This document shows positions 53,239 to 60,929 of a stretch of DNA of 64,000 nucleotides, piece by piece. Under the pieces are notes generated by a model. It made no database searches. It had not been told where the DNA came from and saw only the letters and a list, made by a program, of their open reading frames with translations. Origin of the DNA: Endomicrobium proavitum (lineage in GTDB: Bacteria > Elusimicrobiota > Endomicrobiia > Endomicrobiales > Endomicrobiaceae); the NCBI RefSeq assembly GCF_001027545.1, contig NZ_CP009498.1:868001-932000 (forward strand). The letters are read 5' to 3'. Positions within the stretch are counted from its first letter, which is position 1, and every line of letters starts with the position of its first letter. The translations under genes and the position numbers were made by a program.

Positions 53239-53267
53239 ATTTTACAAAATATGACGCGGATTGACAA
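53239..53267 (-). promoter_or_regulatory. Promoter of dapB-dapL
   Basis: TTGTCA (53267-53262), 17-base spacer and TAAAAT (53244-53239) on the minus strand, placed immediately before the 5' hairpin. Confidence 0.65.
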
Positions 53268-53359
53268 TTATTTATATAGATTATATCTGCCATTGCAAGC
53301 AAACTTACTGCGTTGCAGCACAGCGAAAACAAGCGGTAATTCAAAGTAGTCATGCAGTT

Positions 53360-53416
53360 TTAATTCCTCTTTTAATAAAAAGGGTTGTAAGGCAAAGCCT
53401 GACGGGATATTTGCCG
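53360..53416 (-). repeat. CCGTCAGGCTTTGCC dispersed repeat, copy B
   Basis: On the minus strand CAAATATCCCGTCAGGCTTTGCC is followed closely by CCCTTTTTATTAAAAGAGG and AATTA. It is the compact form of the element at 8834-8947, in opposite orientation, and lies between the RGG-like gene and dapB. Confidence 0.8.
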
Positions 53417-53429
53417 TTATTTCCACATC

Positions 53430-53474
53430 TGCAAAATAAAAAAAACGCCTTAACACAAAGTGCCAAAGCGTTTC
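53430..53474 (-). terminator. Terminator after the RGG-like gene
   Basis: AAACGC pairs with GCGTTT with a longer imperfect inner helix (TTTGGCAC/GTGTTAAG), followed by seven or more U on the minus strand, about 30 bases after the stop. Confidence 0.75.
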
Positions 53475-53505
53475 CTTTAAATAATATTGATTTGTTCCTA
53501 CAATC

Positions 53506-53802
53506 CTAAAAACTTTTTTTCTTTTTGAAAAACTTCTTATAATCTCCGCGCCCGCCGCGACTTTCTCTGCCGGCAAAGTCAGATCTTTTTTCATCTCTGT
53601 CATCGTGTCTGCCTTCACGATGAAAACCGCCGAAACTCTTTTTACCAAACCCGCCGCCATGCCCGCCAAAACTTCTCGGAGAAAAACTTCTTTCCTGCGG
53701 CTTTTGCGAATTCATTTTTTCAATATTTTGGTTTAATCTTTTCAATTCCTCAACCAACGCCCCCAACTGCGCCACCAACCCCAAAGCAACCTTGTCTTCC
53801 AT
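53506..53802 (-). CDS. Small basic Gly/Arg-rich protein (RGG-like)
   Basis: A 98-residue protein from ATG 53802, with GGGAG upstream. Residues 1-35 form an amphipathic helix or coiled coil (MEDKVALGLVAQLGALVEEL then LNQNIEKM). The rest is low-complexity: GGHGGGFGKKSFGGF, repeated Arg/Asp, GRESRGGRGDYKKFFKKKK. Such RGG-rich tails bind RNA non-specifically or drive condensation in other proteins. No family recognised. It lies between the accessory patch and dapB, with its own terminator. Confidence 0.65.
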   Translation of the reverse strand: MEDKVALGLVAQLGALVEELKRLNQNIEKMNSQKPQERSFSPRSFGGHGGGFGKKSFGGFHREGRHDDRDEKRSDFAGRESRGGRGDYKKFFKKKKSF

Positions 53803-54078
53803 TTTAAAACTCCCTTTAAAGCTAATGATAAGAACCATTGCCTTACTGCTCTATTATAGCTTATATAAATGTAGAAAGACATTTTATTGTTGAAAATCAG
53901 AGATTTGAGATAGGCAGGTTTTATGAGAAAAATAGGTTGAAATTTTGTAATGGTTTTCCACCATATGCAAAGTTGCAGAGTTTCTGCAAGCTGATTAAAG
54001 GAGGTATCACTAAAATAGCAATTTTGTTGATTTCTTATAATTCACTACATCCTTCTGACAAAAACTTGCATATTATAT

Positions 54079-54852
54079 TTATTTGTAAAAAGATGGCAAT
54101 TTCACTGCCCACTGTGTAAATTTGAATTTTTTCAGATAGAGTATAATACCAAGTACTAAATCAAGGAAGTAGTCAATCTCTTCAGCATCAATATCGCCTG
54201 CCAATGCACCTGGAGCTAACATATTGCTGTGTTTATAATTACAATATTTTGTATAGTAGCGAAAAAACTCACCATCATCAATATTATCCATATTCTTTGA
54301 AAATGCAGCTATATAACCTGTAATACGTGGTATTTTATAAGAATCTCTTAACAGTTTAATTTTTTCTGCATTTGCACCGATACGAAATTTTATTTTTTCA
54401 CCAACTTCTTTGTGTTTTTCTTCAACATCATTAGTTACTTTAATTATACTCGCCCCTACAGGATAAAATATTTTTAGTACCGCCACATACGCATTCCATG
54501 TAGAGTCTTGTTCAAGGTTAGAACCCATCTCAAGTATGGCAATCAAACGCCCAACAGCAGAACCTGCTATGTATCTATTGTATTTTTCAAGTTGTACAGC
54601 TTCAGCATCATTATCTTTGATATAACTTAACACACTACAAGTTTCCAACGCATGTCCGGCAATTATAAATGCATCATAATATCGCTGATTATCCAGTAAT
54701 ACCAGAAATGATTCGAGCGCTTCACAAACACGATTATACAGATTCCATATTATATATCGTATTGCATGTTCGTTATTATTAAACTGCGGTTGCGGCATAG
54801 GCACGAAATCACGAATGATTTCGATTTTGTCATTTGTTTCAAAATTCGTCAT
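54079..54852 (-). CDS. HEPN-like unknown protein (possibly DUF5677-like)
   Basis: A 257-residue, largely helical soluble protein. NLYNRVCEALESFLVLLDNQRYYDAFIIAGHALETCSVLSYI resembles the first helices of HEPN-like/DUF5677 proteins (conserved Glu in ALET). A C-terminal CNYKHSNMLAPG holds a Lys-His pair where such families have a polar active-site motif. I cannot confirm the family. It is AT-rich compared with flanking genes and sits next to an Abi_C protein and a broken ATPase, a setting typical of phage-defence islands. No promoter of note. Confidence 0.5.
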   Translation of the reverse strand: MTNFETNDKIEIIRDFVPMPQPQFNNNEHAIRYIIWNLYNRVCEALESFLVLLDNQRYYDAFIIAGHALETCSVLSYIKDNDAEAVQLEKYNRYIAGSAVGRLIAILEMGSNLEQDSTWNAYVAVLKIFYPVGASIIKVTNDVEEKHKEVGEKIKFRIGANAEKIKLLRDSYKIPRITGYIAAFSKNMDNIDDGEFFRYYTKYCNYKHSNMLAPGALAGDIDAEEIDYFLDLVLGIILYLKKFKFTQWAVKLPSFYK

Positions 54853-54949
54853 AAATCATTTACTACCTTCTTATTATGTTCATTTCTTAAAATTTTCTGC
54901 TTACTTTAAATGAGTAATGCTCCATCACCATGACTCATCAAAAGTTACT

Positions 54950-55804
54950 TTACCTCACGTTTTTTGATTCATATAAACACCAAAGAAAACGTGTTAATGC
55001 TATAGCAACATCAACGGATAACTGTGCTTCTATTTTACTTGGAGGTTTAAATTTTACGATATTCTTACCATGCCCTGTTCCTTTTGCGTTACGTAGTTCC
55101 GCGATCCCTGCCGCAACCCCAGATAAATTACCAATAATTTTATTTACAGATTCATTTTTGGAATTTAAATTTAATTTTCCTTTTACTTTTTTCATTAAGG
55201 CAGGAATATCTAAAGATTTATCATCTGTTGCTAAAATTGTTTTACAACAAGTCTCTATCAATTCTTTTGATTTTCCAATAGCATCAGCAGTATTTGTATG
55301 TATAGAATCTATCATCACGCTTATTTGCTGATTCATATATTCAGAATTAAACAATTCTTTAACAGAGTTGGCTTGATGCATAGTAGCATTATTTATATAA
55401 AAAATTGGGTCATATAGTATGATATCAATTTTGGTAAATGTGTCAGGTATTGTACTCCCGCCAGAATTAGATAAGAATTTAGAACATTTTCCTAAAATCG
55501 CTTTATAGCTATCGTTCACTATAATTTCAACACTTTCTTTTTTTAGCGCTTTAACAAGATCTATAATCATAGTATTCATAGTAATTAAAACACGACTACT
55601 TTCAGCATTAAAATGGCGATTAACAGTAATCTTATAATTCATAAACTCAAACAGCTTATTTAACTCTTGATGGAAATATGAAAATATTATTTTATATTTA
55701 TCAGAAAATTCTTCATAAAGATCTATATATAATTTTTCCATTTCATAATGTGGATAATTGATCTTTTTTATATAGTTATCAAGTATTAAATTTTCTTTTG
55801 TCAT
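54950..55804 (-). CDS. Abortive-infection (Abi_C domain) protein
   Basis: A 284-residue protein. The C-terminal third fits the Abi_C domain: SKELIETCCKTILATDDKSLDIPALMKKVKGKLNL, then INKIIGNLSGVAAGIAELRNAKGTGHGKN, in which R-N-x-x-G-x-G-H-G is the hallmark, and finally VAIALTRFLWCLYES. The N-terminal part is helical with no recognised domain. Abi_C proteins are linked to phage exclusion; the mechanism is unclear. It follows the ATPase remnant by 58 bases. Its genes have lower GC than the metabolic genes around. The domain call is by motif recall, not a search. Confidence 0.78.
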   Translation of the reverse strand: MTKENLILDNYIKKINYPHYEMEKLYIDLYEEFSDKYKIIFSYFHQELNKLFEFMNYKITVNRHFNAESSRVLITMNTMIIDLVKALKKESVEIIVNDSYKAILGKCSKFLSNSGGSTIPDTFTKIDIILYDPIFYINNATMHQANSVKELFNSEYMNQQISVMIDSIHTNTADAIGKSKELIETCCKTILATDDKSLDIPALMKKVKGKLNLNSKNESVNKIIGNLSGVAAGIAELRNAKGTGHGKNIVKFKPPSKIEAQLSVDVAIALTRFLWCLYESKNVR

Positions 55805-55862
55805 ATTTTATTTTTCCTGTATTCCTTATCTGGTTTTTATTCCTAAAACAAATATATTCAGT

Positions 55863-56291
55863 CTATACCTTATTGCTATTAAAATGATTATTATCTATAT
55901 CTTCAATTCTCTTCATTAAAAATTTTGTAGAGCTTAAAATTTCATCTGGATTTCTTGATAAATTATGCGATAAAACATTGCAAACATTTAATAATTGACC
56001 TATTTTAGTTTTATTATCGTCCGAAATTTGATTACAAGCTCTGTTGAATAACACTTGACCAATAATTTATTCATTGGCTTTTGTCGGAGTTGTTTTTGTA
56101 GCTTTAAATCTCAAACCATCGTCAGTCTTTGTAGTATCTTTTAAAAATTCTCGTTTAACTCCAAGCACCAAAGAACTTTTACCTTTACCGTTATAGGCAA
56201 AGATTATATTTTTTTGTTTGAATTTTAAATCACCCGGATTTGTATAATTCTTAAAAGACTTATGGGTATAATTACACACTTTTTCTATCAT
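55863..56291 (-). pseudogene. Internally deleted AAA-ATPase (AAA_13-like) remnant
   Basis: Two ORFs in one frame are separated by a single TAA (56067-56069). The upstream piece, from MIEKVCNYTHKSF (ATG 56291), has FKQKNIIFAYNGKGKSSLVLG, a P-loop at the start of SMC-like/AAA_13 ATPases. The downstream piece reads IGQLLNVCNVLSHNLSRNPDEILSSTKFL...IEDIDNNHF, resembling the extreme C terminus of those proteins. The complete family has several hundred residues between these parts, including the second ATPase half, which are missing. Thus a large internal deletion plus a stop. RloC-like or other defence ATPases are candidates. Confidence 0.72.
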
Positions 56292-56597
56292 AATTATTCC
56301 ATTGATTAAAAGATTCATTTTTCGCTAATATTCTTTCCATTATATATCTTTCAAATTTTTTTATATCTATTGATAACTATATAAATTTATGATTTTTCGA
56401 AAATTACTTTTTTAGACACATTGAAAAAATCTATCAAATGGTGCTCTTAAGCGAGGTGCTATTACATAGAGCTGCTCCCTAAATATTTTTTCATTTTGTT
56501 CTCTTTTTTACAACTATAATTTCTATAGGAAGTTTTTGAATTCAGTTGACTGAAAATTGCAGTCAACTGAATTCTTTAGTTTTGAGAACTTATATTT
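56292..56597. other. Gene-free AT-rich gap with long palindrome
   Basis: No ORF with a plausible start was found between the ATPase remnant and dapA. The only structure is the 15-bp inverted repeat at 56538-56574; the rest is AT-rich. Confidence 0.55.
56538..56574. repeat. Perfect 15-bp inverted repeat at the patch edge
   Basis: GAATTCAGTTGACTG and its exact complement flank a 7-base loop (AAAATTG). On the plus strand TTTAGTTTT follows. It lies just after dapA (stop at 56598) and may be its terminator, although the minus-strand side lacks a U-run. Confidence 0.75.
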
Positions 56598-57473
56598 TTA
56601 TTTCAACAGCCCAAAATCCCTCAGCGCCTTTTCAAGTTTGGCTTTGTTGGTTTCTTCCATTTCGCACATTGGGAGTCTTAGTTCTAATTGGCATATTCCA
56701 AGTAAGGCGGCGGCGGTTTTTACCGGGATTGGGTTGGTTTCTATGAACATTGCTTTTGTTATGGGGAGTAATTTGTAGTGTATTTTTGCGGCTTCTTTAA
56801 TGTTGCCGGCGTTGAAGGCTTTTACTAAGGCTACAACTTCTGCGGGGGCGATGTTTGTGAGAACGGAAATTACGCCGCAGCCGCCTACCGAAAGAAGCGG
56901 AAGCGTTAACGCGTCGTCGCCGGAAATTAAATCTATGTTTGGCGATAAAGATTTAATTGCGCTCATTTGGTCTAACGAGCCTGACGATTCTTTTACGCCT
57001 ATAATATTTTTGCAGTCTTTTGTAAGTTTCGCAAGCGTGGCAGGTTCTACGTTTACGCCTGTTCTTCCTGCTATGTTGTAAACAACTATCGGGATATCTA
57101 CCGCGTCTGCGATAGTTTTAAAATGCAGATACAAACCTTTTTGCGTAGGTTTGTTGTAATACGGTGAAACAACCAACGCTCCGTCGCATCCGGCTTTTTT
57201 TGCGAACTTTGTAAAATGTATTGCTTCGTCGGTAGAATTAGAACCCGTGCCGGCAAGAACTTTCATTTTTCCTTTTGCGGCTCGGACGGCAAACTCTATT
57301 ACGGCTTCGTGCTCTTCGTAAGAAAGCGTGGGCGACTCGCCGGTTGTTCCGCACGGCACAATACCGTTAACGCCTGCTTTATACTGACTTTCTATTAAAG
57401 CGCCAAAAGCATCAAAATCAACTTTGTCGTTTTTAAACGGCGTAATCAAAGCTGTATAAACTCCGGAAAACAT
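56598..57473 (-). CDS. dapA: 4-hydroxy-tetrahydrodipicolinate synthase
   Basis: DapA condenses pyruvate and aspartate semialdehyde. The TIM barrel shows VYTALITPFKNDKVDF, GIVPCGTTGESPTLSYEEH, VSPYYNKPTQKGLYLHF, VVYNIAGRTGVN (catalytic Tyr region) and NIIGVKESSG, with the Schiff-base lysine. ATG 57473 is chosen for its GGAGGG; the longer TTG frame lacks it. 291 residues. It follows dapF in the lysA-dapF-dapA order. A repeat-filled 249-base gap separates it from dapF. Confidence 0.95.
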   Translation of the reverse strand: MFSGVYTALITPFKNDKVDFDAFGALIESQYKAGVNGIVPCGTTGESPTLSYEEHEAVIEFAVRAAKGKMKVLAGTGSNSTDEAIHFTKFAKKAGCDGALVVSPYYNKPTQKGLYLHFKTIADAVDIPIVVYNIAGRTGVNVEPATLAKLTKDCKNIIGVKESSGSLDQMSAIKSLSPNIDLISGDDALTLPLLSVGGCGVISVLTNIAPAEVVALVKAFNAGNIKEAAKIHYKLLPITKAMFIETNPIPVKTAAALLGICQLELRLPMCEMEETNKAKLEKALRDFGLLK

Positions 57474-57488
57474 AGGAACCCTCCAAGG

Positions 57489-57531
57489 TTGCAATTAAAA
57501 ATGGAGAATTGAGAATGAAGAATTTATAACT
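57489..57531. repeat. Decayed heptanucleotide repeat before dapA
   Basis: TGCAATTAAAAATGGAGAATTGAGAATGAAGAATTTAT-like sequence: the GCAATT/GAGAATT words of the trpF and folK repeats with substitutions. It sits in the leader of dapA, not in a coding region. Confidence 0.6.
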
Positions 57532-57587
57532 ATATTGATATTCTCAACCGTCATTTATCAATTGTTAATTACTTTTTTATATTTTTA

Positions 57588-57641
57588 CTGAATTTATTTC
57601 AGCACCTGCTGTAAAAAATGACCAATCCTGAAATAAATTCA
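57588..57641. repeat. Palindrome TGAATTTATTTCAG element
   Basis: CTGAATTTATTTCAG (57588-57602) and CTGAAATAAATTCA (57628-57641) are exact complements over 14 bases around a 25-base loop; AAATGACAG follows. A typical dispersed stem-loop of bacterial genomes, here in one copy. Confidence 0.75.
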
Positions 57642-57666
57642 AAATGACAGACAAACAACAACTACT

Positions 57667-57715
57667 AAATACCCGTCAAGCTTTGCCTACCACCTCTTTT
57701 TAAAAAGAGGAATTA
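57667..57715 (+). repeat. CCGTCAGGCTTTGCC dispersed repeat, copy C
   Basis: ACCCGTCAAGCTTTGCCTACC, then CCTCTTTTTAAAAAGAGG and AATTA: the compact element again, just before the dapF 3' end. Confidence 0.8.
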
Positions 57716-57722
57716 GCCAACC

Positions 57723-58535
57723 TTAAATATTCACAACGCCTGTGAAAGAAATTATCGCAGGTCCTTCTAAAATTACGTTTGTTATTTTTTCAGCTTCAGT
57801 TTTAAAAGATACCGAAAGATTGTCGCCGCCTCTTGCTATAACTTTTACCGGAGATTCTGCTAAACCTTTTAGTCCGGAAATAATTGCCGAAGCAATTATG
57901 CCGGTGCCGCAAGCTAAAGTTTCACCCTCAACGCCTCTTTCGTAAGTGCGCACTAAAATAGTGTTGTCTTTAGTTGGCTGGACAAAATCTACATTTGTTC
58001 CTGCGGGAGCAAACTCTTTATGAAGTCTTATTGCTCTGCCGTATTTGAATACGTCGGGCTTTTCAATATCGTCAACAAAAATTACCGCGTGAGGCACGCC
58101 GGTGTCAATAAAATCTATATCAAACTTTTCGCCTTCAATTTCAAGTTTAATATTTCTTCTTAAATCTTTCGGGTTGTAAAGATCAAGCTTAACTCTGCTG
58201 CCCGGTATTATGCCTGCGGCTATTATGCCTGCGTCGGTTTCAAAAATCATTTTTTCTTTTGCAGCGCCTATTTCGTAAGCAAACATTGCAATAGAACGCC
58301 CGCCGTTGCCGCACATGCTGGCATGCGACCCGTCGGAATTTAAATATTTCATTTTAAAATCATGCGACGAACTTTTTTCAAGAAGTATTAAACCGTCGGC
58401 GCCAATTGAATATTTCCTATCGCAAAGCTTTACGGCCAAAGACTGATAATCTTTAGCGGAAATTATATTTTCCCTATTATCTATTAAAACAAAATCATTC
58501 CCTGCCGCCGTAAGTTTTGAAAAATTTATTTGCAT
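57723..58535 (-). CDS. dapF: Diaminopimelate epimerase
   Basis: DapF interconverts LL- and meso-diaminopimelate without cofactor. It opens NFSKLTAAGNDFVLID. The two catalytic cysteines lie in ASMCGNGGRS (near residue 75) and LACGTGIIAS (near 220), and VDFVQ and VRTYERGVEGET are the substrate blocks. 270 residues. It gives meso-DAP for the cell wall and for lysine via LysA, whose gene is just upstream (78-base gap). Confidence 0.96.
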   Translation of the reverse strand: MQINFSKLTAAGNDFVLIDNRENIISAKDYQSLAVKLCDRKYSIGADGLILLEKSSSHDFKMKYLNSDGSHASMCGNGGRSIAMFAYEIGAAKEKMIFETDAGIIAAGIIPGSRVKLDLYNPKDLRRNIKLEIEGEKFDIDFIDTGVPHAVIFVDDIEKPDVFKYGRAIRLHKEFAPAGTNVDFVQPTKDNTILVRTYERGVEGETLACGTGIIASAIISGLKGLAESPVKVIARGGDNLSVSFKTEAEKITNVILEGPAIISFTGVVNI

Positions 58536-58613
58536 ATATATCTATCCTTTATTATTTAAAGCAGCAACAAATATCCCGTCCACCGTTCGTCCTTACTTGC
58601 TCCCTACTCCTTC

Positions 58614-59852
58614 TTACTTACTACTTGTCTCATTCAACAGCAAATCTTCATACGCGGCGCGTCTTTTTATTAGCGTGGCTTTGTTGCCGTCAACTAACAC
58701 TTCGGCAAGCAGCGGTCTGGAATTGTATTGGGACGACATTGCCGCGCCGTATGCGCCTGCGTCTTTTATTAAAAGACAGCCGCCTTGTTCAACAACCGGC
58801 AGCATTCTGTCTTTACCCATAAAATCGCTGCTTTCACAGATTGGACCTACAACGTCGGTTTTAACTTTTTTTGCCGACGTCCGTTTTATGGGAATAATTT
58901 CGTGATACGCGTCGTAAAATGAGGGTCTTATTAAATCGTTCATTCCCGCGTCTGTAATTAGAAAACTTTTTCCGCCGGAAATTTTTCTGTAAATTACTTT
59001 TGCAAGCAAATGTCCCGCGCTTGCGGTTATGGAGCGTCCGGGTTCAAAAATAAATTTTTTATCTTTATCAAATAACGGAAAAATTTCACTCATCAATTGT
59101 TTAGGCGTTGCCGGTTTTTCGCCTTTAACGTATTCAATGCCAAGCCCGCCGCCGCAATCTATGTATTCAATATTTATGCCGTTTGCTTCAACATCTTTTA
59201 CGATTTTATTTATTTTTTTTGCAGCAAGCGCAAATGATTTTGTTTCAAGAATTTGCGAACCTATATGGCTGTGAATGCCGGAAATTATAATATTTTTTTT
59301 CTTTTTTGCCGTTACGTAAGCGTTTACGGCATCGTCGTAAGCTATGCCGAATTTTGTGCCTTTTTTCCCCGTGGTTATATACGAATGCGTATCAGGGTCA
59401 ACGTGCGGATTTATTCTGAAAGCTATTTTTGCTTTTACTTTTAATTTGCCGGCTATTTTGTCTATAAGGTCAAGCTCTTCAAGCGATTCTACGTTAAACA
59501 TTAAAATTTTATTTTTTAACGCGTATTCAATTTCTTCGGCGGTTTTGCCTACTCCTGCGTAAACTATTTTTGAAGGATTAAATCCGGCTTTTAAACATCT
59601 GTAAATTTCTCCGCCAGAAGTGGTGTCCGCGCCGGCGCCGAGTTTTGCCAATATTTTTAAAATAGCGGCGTTAGAATTTGTTTTGCAGGCAAAACATATA
59701 ATGCCGTCTTTTGTCAAAGCATTTTTATAGTTTTGAAAATTTTTTATCAGCTGATTTTTTGAATAAACGTATGTGCTTGTTCCAAACTTTTTTGCTATAT
59801 CGGACAATTTCACATTTTCAACATAAAGGTCTTTTCCCTTAAAACTTAACAT
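58614..59852 (-). CDS. lysA: Diaminopimelate decarboxylase
   Basis: LysA makes lysine from meso-diaminopimelate. The fold-III PLP barrel has the PLP lysine in CFACKTNSNAAIL (near residue 57), GVGKTAEEIEYAL, the FRINPHVDP stretch, GIHSHIGSQI with the active-site His, the CGGGLGIEY phosphate-binding loop, and FEPGRSITASAG. The C-terminal CESSDFMGKDR carries the conserved Cys and GAYGAAM the Tyr. 412 residues. First gene of lysA-dapF-dapA. The final residues (NETSSK) run into TACTTACTACTT-type repeat sequence just behind the stop. Confidence 0.95.
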   Translation of the reverse strand: MLSFKGKDLYVENVKLSDIAKKFGTSTYVYSKNQLIKNFQNYKNALTKDGIICFACKTNSNAAILKILAKLGAGADTTSGGEIYRCLKAGFNPSKIVYAGVGKTAEEIEYALKNKILMFNVESLEELDLIDKIAGKLKVKAKIAFRINPHVDPDTHSYITTGKKGTKFGIAYDDAVNAYVTAKKKKNIIISGIHSHIGSQILETKSFALAAKKINKIVKDVEANGINIEYIDCGGGLGIEYVKGEKPATPKQLMSEIFPLFDKDKKFIFEPGRSITASAGHLLAKVIYRKISGGKSFLITDAGMNDLIRPSFYDAYHEIIPIKRTSAKKVKTDVVGPICESSDFMGKDRMLPVVEQGGCLLIKDAGAYGAAMSSQYNSRPLLAEVLVDGNKATLIKRRAAYEDLLLNETSSK

Positions 59853-59900
59853 TGCTTCCTCTCTGAAGTTTAATTGAAGTTATTATATAAAAACACGACG

Positions 59901-60929
59901 CTATTTGCCATTGAAGAAATCCGTCATTCGCTGCGCTTGTTCCTGAAGAAAAGGGGTTTTTGCATTAGCGTATGCGTTTTTTGCATAAACCTTTGCAGCA
60001 GAGATATTTTTCATTTTATAAGAAATTCTCGCGCGCATTAAATCCGTTACGGCAAGCGCCGGATTAATTTTTGCGGATTTATCAAGAAACTCTTTGGCTT
60101 TTTGAAGTTCCGAAACGCTTTCATAAACCACGGCAAGATATATATAAGCGGTAGCATTTGAAGAATTTACTCCTATGGATTTTAAGAAAGCGCCTTCGGC
60201 TTCTTTATATTTTTTTTCGTCAAAATATAACATTCCTAATAAAAATAAAATTTCCGCGTCGTCGTCATAGCGCAAACTGTTATTTATAAGATTTACTGCT
60301 TTTTGCGAATTGTTTAAATTTCTGTAACAAGCAACCATATTGATGACGGTTTCTCTGTTAATATAAAAGTGATCTACCGACTCATAATATTCTATGGCTT
60401 TAAGATACATATCCTGCTTTAAATAAACGTCTCCGAGCCTTCTTTTTGCATAATCAGAACGTTTATTTCTTGAAAGAACTTCCAAAAAATTTCTTTCGGC
60501 AAGAGTATAAAGATTGCTGCTTAAAAATGTGTTGCCGATTTTCAGATTTACTTCCGCGTTATTTTCGTAAAGCGCCCGCGCCGCAGAGTAATAATTTAAA
60601 GTTGAAGCGTATTCTTTTTTTAAATAATATAAATCTCCGATTTTAACGTTGTAATCAAATTGATCTTTTTTAGACAAATTCCCGTTTAAAATTTCTTTAT
60701 ATAAATCTATAGCCCCGTCGGAATTTCCAATTTTAACAAGAGTTTCGGCAAGGTCGGTCATCAATATTTTTTTTTGCTTTTGCCCTTTAGCCGTTTTAAC
60801 TTTTTCCGCCAAAGCGTCTATTTCCGTTTTTATGCTTTCGCTGACGGCAACGCCGGAAACGTCATCGGCGTAAGCCGCCGAAGTTATAAATAATAACGTA
60901 AATATAATTGCCGCAAATATTTTATTCAA
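59901..60929 (-). CDS. Secreted tetratricopeptide-repeat protein
   Basis: A 342-residue protein with a signal peptide (IFAAIIFTLLFITSAAYA), then about eight TPR units. Examples are IDLYKEILNGNLSKKDQFDYNVKIGDLYYLKKEY, ALYENNAEVNLKIGNTFLSSNLYTLA and FLLGMLYFDEKKYKEAEGAFLKSI. TPR scaffolds mediate protein contacts, probably in the periplasm. The TTG start at 60929 is 12 bases from GGAGA and overlaps the patatin gene by 8 bases. It has a clear coupling to the patatin and TolC-like genes, so they may act together at the outer membrane. Confidence 0.85.
   Translation of the reverse strand: MNKIFAAIIFTLLFITSAAYADDVSGVAVSESIKTEIDALAEKVKTAKGQKQKKILMTDLAETLVKIGNSDGAIDLYKEILNGNLSKKDQFDYNVKIGDLYYLKKEYASTLNYYSAARALYENNAEVNLKIGNTFLSSNLYTLAERNFLEVLSRNKRSDYAKRRLGDVYLKQDMYLKAIEYYESVDHFYINRETVINMVACYRNLNNSQKAVNLINNSLRYDDDAEILFLLGMLYFDEKKYKEAEGAFLKSIGVNSSNATAYIYLAVVYESVSELQKAKEFLDKSAKINPALAVTDLMRARISYKMKNISAAKVYAKNAYANAKTPFLQEQAQRMTDFFNGK

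Noticed and set aside
53184-53505. Lysine riboswitch or T-box upstream of dapB or lysA
   Set aside because: Neither the T-box core nor a lysine-riboswitch-like layout was visible before dapB or before lysA (59853-59900); only a short 5' hairpin precedes dapB.
53268-53669. Minus-strand frame of 133 codons between dapB and the RGG-like gene
   Set aside because: It overlaps the RGG-like gene in another frame, crosses a terminator and a dispersed repeat, and shows no domain.
53838-54119. Plus-strand frame of 93 codons in the accessory patch
   Set aside because: It resembles no family I recognise, overlaps the 3' end of the HEPN-like gene and has no convincing ribosome site. It may be a decayed fragment, but cannot be supported.
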